From assembly GCA_010093485.1 (NCBI GenBank), contig MU001498.1, positions 1,045,697-1,109,696 of the forward strand: a stretch of 64,000 bases of DNA, written 5' to 3'. Positions 10,515 to 21,226 of this stretch are shown piece by piece (position 1 is the first letter of the stretch; each line of letters opens with the position of its first letter). The notes beneath the pieces were generated by a model. It was not told where the DNA came from and made no database searches. It worked only from the letters and a program-made list of their open reading frames with translations. The position numbers and the translations under genes are program-made. Source of the DNA: Karstenula rhodostoma CBS 690.94. Its lineage: Eukaryota > Ascomycota > Dothideomycetes > Pleosporales > Didymosphaeriaceae.

Positions 10515-13180
10515 CTATTGCCACGCTGTAACACCCCCTCTCGCCGCCAACACTACCAGCCTACTGCCTCCCGGACCTGGCGAATATCCCATTTCATACC
10601 TCAAGCCCATCCGTCTGATATGTTCATTTCTTTCCTTCGTCGTGTGACCTCCTAAGTCTTTGAGCATTTCCGCAAGCGATCCATCGCACAGATACACCAG
10701 ATTGCCTGCGACTGTGTCCGGCTTGATGGGCATAACGGGCTCTTGGTAGAAAAAAACAAAGAGCAGAGCAAGCAGCATGAGTATCAGGATAGCTACCGAG
10801 ACCCATGTCGATACGTTGTATGCCGTGTAAAGGGTCGCTGGATTGAAGGGAATCGCTGATAGCGTTACGCAGAGCACTTCGGAGAGAAGACCAATGACCG
10901 CTATAAGGGCGAGAGTATAGTGCCTACTCGACATCAAGGGGTGAACTCCCAAGACAGGATGGATCGGGGGTGAGACGAGAATGGATTCGTGGGCGGTCGC
11001 GTTGCTGGCAAACAGGCGGCGGTAAGGCGCGTAAAGTGCGATAGCTGGGTTGTTATTCATCATCAATCCTGTACATGGGAAAGTAGCATACCTCGAAACA
11101 GTCTAGCCCAAAACCAGGCGATGGCCACAGCTATGGATGTGAATAAGAATTTCACACCTACCCCTTGACCGCTCATAAACCGCTCGAAACCGGTTTCGCC
11201 ACCAGTATATCGGTACGCTGTGATAACTGCAAGAAGAGCAGCAATGAAAATTGCTAAAGCGATGGCTGGAATTCTATGGCCATGCCGCATCCCTGGTTGC
11301 TGGTCCAGTGCCCTCGTCGAGACCGTAGTATACTGGTCCTTTTCGTCAGGGGTCGGTGGGACATACTCCGGGCCTGACATAGCTCCAATAATCGCCACGG
11401 TCACGGTGTTCTCGTCAACACCGACGAAAGATTCGAGCCTGTAGTTTCGTCCTTTCAGTGCCTTAGATAGACATGCGGGGTCAGTGGATCCGTAGATCTC
11501 GCCGAACTCTCGCTGAACATCATGATCAGATAGGAGTGTTGCGAGTCCTGCGATGCAACGAGGATCAGCGGACACTCCGGTCTTCTTCCTCCAGAGGTTT
11601 AGAAGCAAACCGATCTCGAATAATACCATGGCAGCGAGAGCAGCCTCGATAGCCCTTGCGGCAGGAAGGAATACACCAATTCTGCCATTGCAACCACCAT
11701 TGCACTTGCCAACATACACGAAGACGGCTTCCGGGGTCAAAGGTACGATGAGAGACGCAAGCCATGCGAGAGCGGTACTTATGATTACCGTCCACTGGAT
11801 GTGAAGTAGAGCCCATAGCGGCGCTAGTATTCCATTTAAATTCGCAGCTAGCGATCTTTCTGCCGGTGCTCCTCCTGGCTTGGCCATTTGGTAGAACGGC
11901 TCCAGTGACTTGGTGGTCTCACTGACCAAAGTCCATGGCAAAGCGAAGAACGTCGCCAGGATGACAGGCAGATATGCCCCCAGGAAGTACATACCTGCGC
12001 CGTTCACATAGGTATTTTTTTCGCCGCCGATAAGATTGTCGACAAATTTGCCCGTCTTTGAGTTCCCAGTGGTTGTTGCTGTTGCTGCAATCGTCGCGAT
12101 GTATGGGGTGCCCTTAGTTGTGATAAGCGTTGTGAAAGCGGGCACGACCATGGTGGTTGGTTTGCCATTCACCGTGGCCACACTGCTTAAGAATACGCTA
12201 GGGCGAATGCTCCAAGTCATTCCCATTTCGTTGCTCGTGATCACACTATCTAAGAACTCACTAGGGGCCGGTGCTGACACTATAGGTTCTGACGTTGTTT
12301 GGAGGAACGCTTCTGGTGCTGACACTGACGTTGCTGCGTCGGTAGGATTCACCTGCAAGTATGAGTCGGTCGCTTGAGTGAGAGAAGACGGGCTTGTTTG
12401 TAGCCAAGAATCTGGCGCCGGCGCGGAAGGGCGAGTGGTAGGCATGTCACTTTCGTCTGCAGACGTAGTAGTGGTTTGTAGCCAAATATTTGGTGGCGGC
12501 ACGGAAGTAGTTGGTGCTTCGATCTCATCTGGAGAGGATGTGGTTTGTAGAAAACGATCTGGTGGTTGAGCAGAAGGTGTTGTTATAACATCGTCAGAAG
12601 ATGTAGGAGTGGTTTGTAGAAAACGATCTGGGGGCGGCGCGGAAGTAGCTGGTGGTTCGATCTCATCTGGAGAAGACGTTGTTTGTAGAAAACGATCTGG
12701 TGGTGGAGCGGAAGGTGTTATAACATCGGCGGAAGATGTAAGAGTGGTTTGCAGAAAAAGACCCGGTGGCGGCGCTGAAGTAACAGGTGCTTCGATCTCA
12801 TCTGGAACAGTTGGAGTCGCTGAGGGGTCCACTTCGATCTGGCGCATGCGTATGTCTTCCGAAAGGCCTGATTGTCCAATGATTGATTCCTCGACGTTGT
12901 CAAGATGAGCCAACTGGCGGTTCCTGCAAGACTGATCAGCCGTTGTAGCATCGTGAAGAAGCAAATTTATCTTCGTTTACCATGCATTGCCCACGCCAAC
13001 CTTTCGACGCCCTATACTATTGCTGATATCAACGTTGATGGAGCCGCCTTTTCGATCCACTTTCGGCAACACACGACAGGCATATTCCACAAGCCCCAAA
13101 AGAACCAGAGTTACAACCAAGAGCGTGAGTAGAACTACTTTACGCAGAATCGTGGGCTTGAAATCTTTGGAGGAGCCCAT
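10515..13180 (-). CDS. DUF3433 multi-pass membrane protein with degenerate extracellular repeats
   Basis: Three exons (13180-12981, 12923-11092, 11044-10515), 853 aa, introns of 57 and 47 nt in phase. Exon 1 encodes a short cytosolic N-terminus and a membrane helix (LLTLLVVTLVLLGLVEYACRV). Residues from about 70 to 300 are a Ser/Thr/Pro-rich region with about nine degenerate copies of a unit centred on PPPDRFLQTT. The DUF3433 core follows: GAGMYFLGAYLPVILATFFA, LVSETTKSLEPFYQMAKPGG, LHIQWTVIISTALAWLASLI, and a second half across the last intron (WARLFRAIALYAPYRRL). Function is unknown; proteins of this family look like cell-periphery proteins with large glycosylated loops. It is directly upstream of, and co-oriented with, the DUF6536 gene. 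Confidence 0.88.
12245..12795 (-). repeat. Degenerate coding tandem repeat, core PPPDRFLQTT
   Basis: On the minus strand the DUF3433 gene holds about nine degenerate units of roughly 16-27 residues. Cores read PPPGLFLQTT, PPPDRFLQTT (twice), QPPDRFLQTT, PPPNIWLQTT, PAPDSWLQTS, TDSYLQVN, APEAFLQTT and PAPSEFLDS. Spacers alternate between SSPDEIE and TSSDDVI types, so pairs of units seem to have been duplicated together. Confidence 0.85.
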
Positions 13181-14324
13181 GATGCCAGCCGCGCCAACAA
13201 ATCGCCCTCACCGGCGTGCATGTCACGTCTCCCATATACTTTTTGGCGTACACAGGTCAAAATAGAAACCACCGCATCCAGCGACATGGCTGTCCACTAC
13301 TCCAAGCCAAAAATTATCAAGGCGCAAACTGGCCAGTAGATGGTCGCGGTTAGCGAGCCTTCGTGGTCTGGCTACTTTCAGCTGGGCGCAGCTAGGTCAG
13401 GCTGAAGTCTGGAATCGCAGAACTTTCCTCAGGGTCGCAGGGCTGTGGAATTGCGAAATGGAAAGAGAATTGGGACAAGACAGCGAATGTAAGTGGAATT
13501 AGCGAGCTCTGGGGAGAGGAGGGTTTTTTTCCGAGGTCGGATTGTGGATGCGACGTTGGGAAGTTGAATGATAACTGGGTGTTTGCGTATCGAGGACTAA
13601 GTGAAGGAAGCTCGCCTCGCTGATCTGATTTATCACGGCTTCAGGATACACATAGTTCAGATAGACAGTACGAGCAAGATAACTTTCGCGAATCAAGGAA
13701 AAGCACCTGAGGTCTAAACACTTGAAGTGCTAGTCCACGGGCGCTGACGCCCTCCCACTGGCGCCTTCCCGCATTACCGTTTCCACGGCGTTTTAACTGG
13801 TCAACGTAGCTCATTCTACTTCAGCTTCGTATTATAGGTGGCAAATTCCCACAGAACACCTCAAGGGTGTCAGCCTATGGGTCAGCCTTCTGCTTTCGGC
13901 AATACGACCATAGTGTCGAAAACAGCGCCGGCTGAGTACCGGGTAAGGACCGGTTAAGGGCCGGCTGAGGATTAGATCGGTCCGTCAGTACCGTATCTCC
14001 ACGAGACCTTGACGAGCAGATAACATACGCATTTAAGCTTCAGTGGACGAAATGAGGCGTTTTGGCAGTCGTCGTGAGACATCACGGCCGGGATTTTGCG
14101 TGATGCGAGCACTTGCTCTTGAAATCTCGCCGCACTCAGATATCGGATACGGTCGGTATAATTGGCATCACATGGATCAAAAGACGTGAAAGTTGCACTG
14201 GCAAAGGGGTTTTCATTGGTTTGATATAATATGGCTCAAAGCCAACCAGACCTCAAGAAGAAACGAGCGAACAGGTCTTCCCCCGCAGTCGCTGATAAGA
14301 AACGGAGATAGAACCCTGTTCGCT
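13181..14324. other. Intergenic, 1.1 kb, with an 11-bp repeat array
   Basis: It separates the DUF3433 promoter from the 3' end of HEM1. Apart from the 11-bp array at 13927-13970 I see no gene; the open frame near 13499-13696 does not look coding. Confidence 0.45.
13927..13970. repeat. Four-unit 11-bp tandem array centred on CCGG
   Basis: Four head-to-tail 11-bp units fit the consensus RCCGGNTRAGK with no gap (GCCGGCTGAGT, ACCGGGTAAGG, ACCGGTTAAGG, GCCGGCTGAGG). Each unit carries CCGG; the variable positions are internal. The period is close to one helical turn. Confidence 0.8.
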
Positions 14325-16255
14325 CTAAGCGGCAGCGCTGACAGCCTGAGCGGTGGCACGGTGCTCCTTCTCGAGAATCGCCTCGAGAATGTTGACAGCA
14401 CTACCGCCAGCCTTCATCTCCTTGAGGACGGTGTCGACTTCGAGCTGCGAGTCGGTCCAGAGGTGCTCGGGCTCCTCGACGCTAGCCTCGCCGACGCCGA
14501 TGAAGCCTCCCTCGGATGCCCACTCGCTGGTACGCTTGATGCCAAGCTTATTCCAGACGCTGTCCACGGCTTCGACTAGGTGGTCGCGGTATTCGCGGAC
14601 GTGGCCGGGAGTGGGCGTGATGCGGAGACGCTCCTGGCCGACCGGAACGGTGGGGTAATTGATGGCCTGGACGTAGATGCCCCAGTCCTCGAGGAGCATG
14701 TCACTAGCCTTCTTAGCGAGCTCCGCATTGCCAACCAGCAAAGGCACAATGTGGCTAGGGTTAGGGATGACCGGGATGTCCTTGGAGTTCAAAGCATCCT
14801 TGACTGCACGGGTGTGCAGTTGCTGAAGGCGCCTGTCGCCCTGGTAGCTCGCCTGGTACTCAATGGCAGCCTTCGCGCCTGCCATTGTCGCAGGTGGTAG
14901 AGAGGTGGTGAAGATGAAACCCGGGGCGAGCGAACGAATAGCGTCAATCAACTTCGCAGATCCGGCAATGTACCCACCAACGCAGCCATACGCCTTGCCA
15001 AGAGTGCCGGTAATGATATCTATGCGGTCCATGACAGTGCCCTGGGGCCGGCCTGCTACGTGAGCTTCGTAGTCGAGGTGCTCAGCAACACCAGCACCGT
15101 GTGGTCCGTACATGCCGACAGCATGGACTTCATCAAGGAATGTGATGGCACCGTACTTCTCAGCAAGATCACAGATTTCCTCAATGGGTCCGATAGATCC
15201 ACACATGCTATACACACTTTCGAATGCAATGATCTTAGGGTGTTCCGGTGGTATAGAGGCAAGCTTAGCCTCCAAGTCGGCTACATCGTTGTGCTTGAAC
15301 ACCATTTTCTTAGCACCCGAATGACGAATGCCCTGGATCATGGAGGCGTGGTTCAAGCTGTCGGACAGAATAACGCAGTTGGGGAGCTTGCTGCCGAGAG
15401 TCGCAAGGGTGGCATCATTGGCAACGTAGCAAGATGAGAAGACCAAGGCCGCTTCTTGTGCGTGTAGTTTTGCAAGAGTGCCTTCCAAAGCCACTGCATG
15501 CTGGTTGTGACCGGAGATGTTCCTGGTACCTCCAGCACCGGCGCCGTAATCGTCGAGGGTCTCGTGCATGGTCTTCAGCACGTGCGGGTTGCGTCCCATG
15601 CCAAGGTAGTCGTTGGAACACCACACTGTCACCTTCTCCTCCTTCGAGGCCATGTGAGCACGGGGAAACTCTTTGGCGAGTCGGTTTATGTTGTTGAAGT
15701 AGCGGTACGACTTGTCCTTGTGCTTCTTGTCCAACTCATTCTGGTAGAAACCGTCGTAGTCGAATTTCGCAGCCGGAGGAGCAGGAGGTGCGGTAGAGCG
15801 GGCAGTCGGAGTCGCTGCGGCCTTCTTTGCGGAAGTCGGGTAAGGCGCTGTACGAGCGCAGTCAGTGACGCATTCCTTACGACCAGCGGCCTTTTTTCGC
15901 CCCTCTGCCTCGGGAAAATCCTACCTTGCTTGGAGCGCAGGTTCTCAATGTCGACGGCCTGGGCTTCCTTCGGGGTCGAGGTATGCAGTCTAGCGCGGCT
16001 CACACGAGTAGAATAAGCCCGCGCGCCACCAAACGCGCCCGCGAGGGCATTGTTGCCGATGCGGGCGCTCTGGACGGCGAGCGCTTTGCCCATGATGGGG
16101 CAGCGCCTGGCCAGCACCTGCAGATTGGACATGCTGCCCGCGCCGGGCGAGACATGGTGCGCCGTCGCCGTCGTGGAAAGCGAGCGCAGCGTGGCGGGGG
16201 ACGTCTTGGAGAGGAACGGGCACATAGACCGCGACTGGCGGAGAATTGACTCCAT
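14325..16255 (-). CDS. HEM1: 5-aminolevulinate synthase, mitochondrial
   Basis: Catalyses glycine + succinyl-CoA to 5-aminolevulinate in the mitochondrial matrix, the first and usually limiting step of heme synthesis; needs PLP. Two exons (16255-15925, 15847-14325) separated by a 77-nt intron, 617 aa. The basic, Ser-rich presequence contains two Cys-Pro heme regulatory motifs, SMCPFL (C12) and RRCPIM (C52), which in other ALAS proteins mediate heme feedback on import or stability. The catalytic core starts at [15 protein letters not shown]. Visible signatures are [42 protein letters not shown] and [13 protein letters not shown], where the lysine binds PLP. The last 90 residues are a fungal-type C-terminal extension. 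The start is the first ATG giving a full targeting sequence. Confidence 0.97.
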
Positions 16256-17045
16256 GGCGGCGAGGGCGCAGTTGGAGAGCGCAAAACTGGACAATGGCGA
16301 GCCAGGAGAGGTGTAGGTGTGGAGAGGGTGCGAAGGGCGGTGAGAGATAAAAGTGTTGCGGGTGACGAGGTTTAAAGTCGTACGTGATGGACAGAATTCA
16401 TTCCGCAGCCCAGCCGAGAGTCGCAGGCTAATGAAGCACGCCGGTCCTCAGCTTACAAGGCTTCTTCTTTGATTGGCTGCGCTCATCCAACCCTGCGCCG
16501 ACCTGCAGCCGATTTCAAAATACTCTAGAGGTCGAGATCATCAATGAATGCCGGACGCCCCCGCTTTTGCCGACCAAGACAAGTGAAACAAGCAATCGTG
16601 CCGCATGTGCCGCCCGCCTACCCAGCGTTCTGCACTCCCAAGGCAAACGGTGTTTTCTTTTCATTATACAGTCAGTGGGGGGTAGACAACCTGATTCCAC
16701 GCCACCAGATGATTCAATTCTCCAAATCGTTCCTCTGTTGATCGGTCGCCGACCCAGTTTCACTAGTGTACCCTCGGTAAACCCTTTCCTCTCGCGAGCC
16801 GGCCGGGGTATATGAATTGAAGCTAACGTACGATGGGTGTGCACATAATATGCCAAAGTCTGTTTGCCTCGCATTGGACGTTGGTTTAATGACTGCCTCC
16901 AAGACTTGATTTGGAAAACATTCGTGGCGGTGAGCAGGTCATGCACCGCTGTTCAGCTGCCTCCTCTGCACCGACGATCGAAAGCGCCGATACAGCAGCC
17001 TGTCGCTCTCAGTAGGGCTCTATCCTCGCCGCTTCCCTCTCTCGT
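16256..17045. other. HEM1 upstream region
   Basis: 790 bp between the HEM1 start and the 3' end of the next minus-strand gene. It carries a CCAAT box (see 16472-16476). I find no credible gene in it. Confidence 0.45.
16472..16476 (-). promoter_or_regulatory. CCAAT box upstream of HEM1
   Basis: ATTGG on the plus strand reads CCAAT toward HEM1, about 217 bp before its ATG. CCAAT-binding HAP complexes control heme and iron genes in fungi, so the site is plausible, but a 5-bp match is weak evidence by itself. Confidence 0.4.
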
Positions 17046-18791
17046 TCAATCCAGCATTACAGTATCGTCTTGAGGCTTACGCCGTGACTCTACTGACCGT
17101 GGTTTCTTCTGTGATGGCGGCCTTGCAGGCTGCTCTTCATCATCAGATATAACGATGGTCTCCTCCTTGGACGGGGCGTGCGCATTTTGAAATGCTTCTT
17201 CGCTGAAGGTCTTGTGGAGTATATAGTGCACAAAATCGTAGAAGAGCTCAAGGTCATCGCTCTGGTGGAGCTCGGTCGCCAGTTCGTGAAGTTGTTCGTC
17301 GGTGGGTATCTTGTACATGTAGTTATCCGCGAACCACCAGCACAGGAAGAAATTGGTCACTGCTCGGATCTTTGGTAGATCTGAGGGCAACACGCCCAGC
17401 ATCTTTTGCTCTTTTCGATATAGCATGTCGATGCATGTACTGATCTCCTTGAGGAGATTCGACTTTTTGAGGACTCTAATTCTTCTGTGGATCATCTCGC
17501 GCTCTTGGCGACTCATATCGAGCATCACTTTCATTACGACTCTCTTGGAATCCTTGATAGCGACTAGGTCTCTCATGTTCCAGCCTGAGACCGTCAAGAT
17601 GGACGCTTTTTCAGGCCGATTTCCACGGGGCTTCTGCGGCATCTGTAAACATGGATCTGGACGTCTTGCGGCCGACGAGATTGAATTCCCATCTGATTCG
17701 ACCGATGAAACGACCTTGGGCCCAGAAGTAGTATCTCTTATTCGCGTGAGTGTAAATGTTCTCGGTGCGGTCACGTCTGGTGCCACAGTTGGATCATGGT
17801 CCAAGATCATTTCAGCGTCAATCTCTTGATGTGGTATTCGCATCATACCCACAACATCGATCGCGCTCTCCTCAATAGTAGCCTCCTCTTCAGCGTCCAC
17901 AATCATCTCTCTGTCCTCTCCATACTCTGAGGATTCTGGGCTTGATCCCAGATCGATGACTTCAACAGCATGTCGTCGAGCTGGTCCTTGCGTTATATTT
18001 GGGTGATGCTCCTCAGCGCCGCCAATCTCAGATTCCGCTGGAGGTAGTTTGTAGATGGATAGGAACCATTTCGCGGCTTCGAGATTATGAACATGCATCT
18101 CGAGATTTCTACAATGCTGACGGACCTGCTTCTCGGAGTTCTGAGGAATCTTGCAAATCTCGGCCGCCAAGGTGTCCAGCTTACTTTCGTAGAGTTGGAT
18201 CTCGAATCTATACTTCTCAACGAGCCCATCCCTGCGACCGAGTGCTTCGGCGTCCTCCCATAGACGAGTTGGGTCAAATGATTGTTCGTCATAATCAGGC
18301 GCCAACTCCAGGTGTTTGATTGGCGACCACTCATTTGCGAAGGCCTCCATGCTCTCGTTAATGATCCTGATGACAGTTTCCATAGAAACCTTGCCAGTTT
18401 TTAAATGCGGCTGCTGCGTGATTTGTCGGATCGCAGTTTCTGCAGCGTCCAAGTCATTGTACTCGAGGCCTTCGGAAAAATCCTGTGCATCCTCCACGGT
18501 ATCTTGTACATGGCTGGCTCCTTCATCATCCTCTTCGCTGTGATCTTCATTGTGTCCCCAGCCTTCTTGGTCCCACTCGAGTATCTCGTTTCCTTCGTCT
18601 CTATCCCAGTGGAGAAGATACTCATAGGATTCCCGGTTAGAACTCGGTGACGTAGCTGTTAGTAGCGTAGGCGGGTTTCTTGCGAGCTCCACGGGCGTTA
18701 CAGCTGTTAGTGCCGCTCTTTTCTGTGGCTTGCCACTGTTGTGGTCCTCAGCACGCAATGCATGGGCGCCTTTGGCAGCGGCTTTGTCCAT
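17046..18791 (-). CDS. Fungal protein with predicted helical domain and C-terminal SIM-like motif
   Basis: I do not recognise a named function. Intronless, 581 aa from the first in-frame ATG (18791). The frame stays open for 41 further codons upstream, with a Cys-rich coding-like sequence (CPTCSRFECCIGDCAARG) that begins at a TTG and has no ATG, so the annotated start may be too short. Features: an acidic low-complexity stretch after residue 90; a predicted coiled-coil (RFEIQLYESKLDTLAAEI, then HVHNLEAAKWFLS); a conserved-looking helical block near residues 430-540 (MIHRRIRVLKKSNLLKEI, FFLCWWFADNYMYKIP, DDLELFYDFVHYILHKTF); and, near the end, ETIVISDDEE, which fits a SUMO-interacting motif flanked by acidic residues. 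A nuclear, SUMO-linked role is inference only. Confidence 0.75.
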   Translation of the reverse strand: MDKAAAKGAHALRAEDHNSGKPQKRAALTAVTPVELARNPPTLLTATSPSSNRESYEYLLHWDRDEGNEILEWDQEGWGHNEDHSEEDDEGASHVQDTVEDAQDFSEGLEYNDLDAAETAIRQITQQPHLKTGKVSMETVIRIINESMEAFANEWSPIKHLELAPDYDEQSFDPTRLWEDAEALGRRDGLVEKYRFEIQLYESKLDTLAAEICKIPQNSEKQVRQHCRNLEMHVHNLEAAKWFLSIYKLPPAESEIGGAEEHHPNITQGPARRHAVEVIDLGSSPESSEYGEDREMIVDAEEEATIEESAIDVVGMMRIPHQEIDAEMILDHDPTVAPDVTAPRTFTLTRIRDTTSGPKVVSSVESDGNSISSAARRPDPCLQMPQKPRGNRPEKASILTVSGWNMRDLVAIKDSKRVVMKVMLDMSRQEREMIHRRIRVLKKSNLLKEISTCIDMLYRKEQKMLGVLPSDLPKIRAVTNFFLCWWFADNYMYKIPTDEQLHELATELHQSDDLELFYDFVHYILHKTFSEEAFQNAHAPSKEETIVISDDEEQPARPPSQKKPRSVESRRKPQDDTVMLD

Positions 18792-18987
18792 TTTCGGGAC
18801 AGGTCGACTTTTTCGACCCAGAGCACTACCTGCTTTAAGGTTTGACAATCCGCGAGCAGCGCAGTCGCCTATGCAGCATTCGAACCGCGAGCAGGTAGGA
18901 CAGACTGAACTCAATTCCGAAAGCTAATCTCAACGTGTCGTTTTGTGAAGGAGAGCCAACGACTCAGCCGCCCGGGCGAGGCCTAGA

Positions 18988-18994
18988 TCACGTG
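18988..18994. promoter_or_regulatory. TCACGTG E-box
   Basis: CACGTG core in the divergent promoter, just upstream of the leftward gene and 530 bp from GSH2. It could serve a Cbf1-type bHLH factor; single site, weak evidence. Confidence 0.3.
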
Positions 18995-19250
18995 CCTATT
19001 TGTGAGCTGGTTGTTCCCACTGATCGCAGTTGCCGTGACTTAAAGCTCGATGAGCGTCGCAAGAAACGTTAATATCTTCCCACGATAGCACTCGGAAGAG
19101 CGTGCCGACGTCAGTCCCTCCAGACCGTTAAGATCGTCTAAGTGCGGAGACTTGGCTTAATGCCAAACAGTAATCCGAGTGTTTGTCGTTGAAATGGCAG
19201 GAGCAAGCAATCGCTCCTGCACGGACGGCTCTAGCGCAGGAGCTAACCGA

Positions 19251-19258
19251 TCACGTGA
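19251..19258. promoter_or_regulatory. TCACGTGA palindrome (Cbf1/CDE1-type site)
   Basis: A full 8-bp palindrome 265 bp upstream of the GSH2 ATG. Cbf1-class factors bind TCACGTGA and control sulfur-amino-acid genes in yeasts, which fits glutathione synthesis. Regulation is inferred from motif and position. Confidence 0.5.
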
Positions 19259-19523
19259 CGGCGCCCTTGCCCCAGTGTCCAGGTGCAGGTATCTGGAGCT
19301 TGTGCAAACCGTCAGTACGTTGCAAGCTTGTGTGCTTTCTAGTTGTGTTCTCTTACTACATTTCTAGCTGCGACAGCCATACCAAGGCGCCTTGCATTGG
19401 CTTTTTCCGAGATCCGGCGCCCAGAAGAGGAAATCGCTTAGCGCGGATTGGGTCATTTTACTAATTCATTCACCCCACCTACTGTACTTGTTTGCAACTT
19501 TCGAACGACAGGACACTGCTACA

Positions 19524-21226
19524 ATGGGATCCTCTCCTCATGACAGCTATCCGCCGGAGCTGTCTCCAGAAGAACAGGAGTATTTGTTGACGACCCTGAA
19601 CGACTGGTCGATTGCCCATGGACTAGCCGTGCGGCCGGCTCCGTCATTTGTTCGACCAGACCAAGACCCTGCCGGAGTGCTTGCTGCTACAGCACCAGTG
19701 ACTCTTTTCCCGAGTTTGTTCCCACGAAACTGCTTCGAAGAGGGATTGGCGATCCAAACAGCTTACAATGAGTTGTACTCTGCAATTGCACGAGACGAGG
19801 ACTGGCTGAAAGGCATCGTTGAAGAGTGAGTCTATTTGACAGCCCACATGCGGTGTTTCACCTGTCTCAATATCAACACTTGCTTTACATTGATATTTGG
19901 CTGACTCAACTTGCAGACTTGTCGACATTGATGATTTTGTGGGGAAACTTTGGCAAACCCATCTGGCAGTCAAGAAAGAGGGATATGTTCAGGTATGACG
20001 ATCGTAAGCTCATCACATGCACGATATCTCACCTGCTATAGGATCTCTCGCTTGGGCTATTCCGTTCAGATTATATGGTCCACACAGATCAAACCAGCCC
20101 TTCCTCGTCCTCTGGTCTCAAACAAGTGGAGTTCAACACCATTGCCTCTTCGTTTGGTGGCCTGTCTTCCCAAATTTCGAGGCTGCACAGATACCTCCTC
20201 TCGATTGATGCGTACCCATCGTCTGTAAGGTCCATCATCAACGAAGAAGCCCTTCGCCAAAGCAAGTCAGCCTCTTCCCTAGCCCAAGGCCTTGCTGCAG
20301 CGCACAAGGCATATGGACCTTCAAAAACCGGGCGTTCCCTATGCGTACTGTTCGTGGTTCAGAACCCCGAGAGGAACGTGTTCGATCAGAGGCATCTCGA
20401 GTATGCATTGTTCGAAGAGAACAGCGTACGCGCTTTCCGACTGCCGTTCGAACAAACGTTGTCGCACACGAAATTGGACGAAGACCGTACACTGCTTTAC
20501 ACGCCGCCCAACTCACCTTCCACTACGTACGAAGTCACTACCATCTATTTCCGAGCCGGTTACTCACCCGACGACTACCCAGAGGAAAAAGAGTGGAATG
20601 CACGACTTCATCTGGAGAAGAGTAGAGCAATCAAGTGCCCGAGTGTGCTGACGCACCTTGCCGGATGCAAGAAGGTCCAGCAAGTCCTCGCGACCCCGCA
20701 TTCTCCGCACTTGAAGCGATTTCTGCCGAACGATCAGGTGGCTTCGAAAGTGCTTTCAACGTTTGCACCCATCTATCCGCTTGACGATAGTGAGGCTGGG
20801 CAAGAAGCCAAGAAGCTGGCGCAAAATGTAGAATCTGCGTCCCGCTACGTACTGAAACCGCAACGCGAAGGTGGAGGAAACAATGTCTACCGCAAGGCCA
20901 TTCCCACGTTTCTCGAGAAGCTCCCACAAACACACTGGCCGGCGTACATCCTGATGGAAATGATAGAGCCGCCTCCGCTGACGAACGCCATCCTTCGGAA
21001 TGGAGAGTTGCAGCGGGGTGGTGTTATTGGGGAACTTGGGGTCTATGGCGTGTGCTTATGGCGCAATGGGGTCGATGGCAAGGATGCGGGCCAGATCTTG
21101 GAGAATTGGGAAGCTGGATATCTTCTCCGAACCAAAGGCGACCAAAGCGAAGAGGGGGGTGTAGCTGCAGGGTTCGGAGCGGTCGACAGCGTCTGTTTGG
21201 TCGCTAGTGGCTCAACAGGTGCATAA
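19524..21226 (+). CDS. GSH2: Glutathione synthetase (eukaryotic type)
   Basis: ATP-dependent ligation of gamma-glutamylcysteine and glycine, the second step of glutathione synthesis, in the cytosol. Exons 19524-19825, 19917-19992 and 20042-21226, 520 aa, with the length and order of eukaryotic GSHases. The N-terminal block has FPSLFPRNCFEEGLAIQ and YNELYSAIARDEDWL. The substrate-binding part is clear in FRSDYMVH and VEFNTIASSFGGLSSQ. The ATP-grasp glycine loop is YVLKPQREGGGNNVY, followed by YILMEMIEPP. The C-terminal GFGAVDSVCLV supplies the lid loop. The gene lies downstream of a TCACGTGA site. Nothing is broken, and the assignment is near certain. Confidence 0.97.

Larger units (their letters stand above)
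18915..19523. promoter_or_regulatory. Divergent region upstream of GSH2
   Basis: 609 bp between the coiled-coil protein gene and GSH2. It contains two TCACGTG sites, listed separately. No ATG for the leftward gene exists on the minus strand immediately upstream of 18915. No gene seen. Confidence 0.5.
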
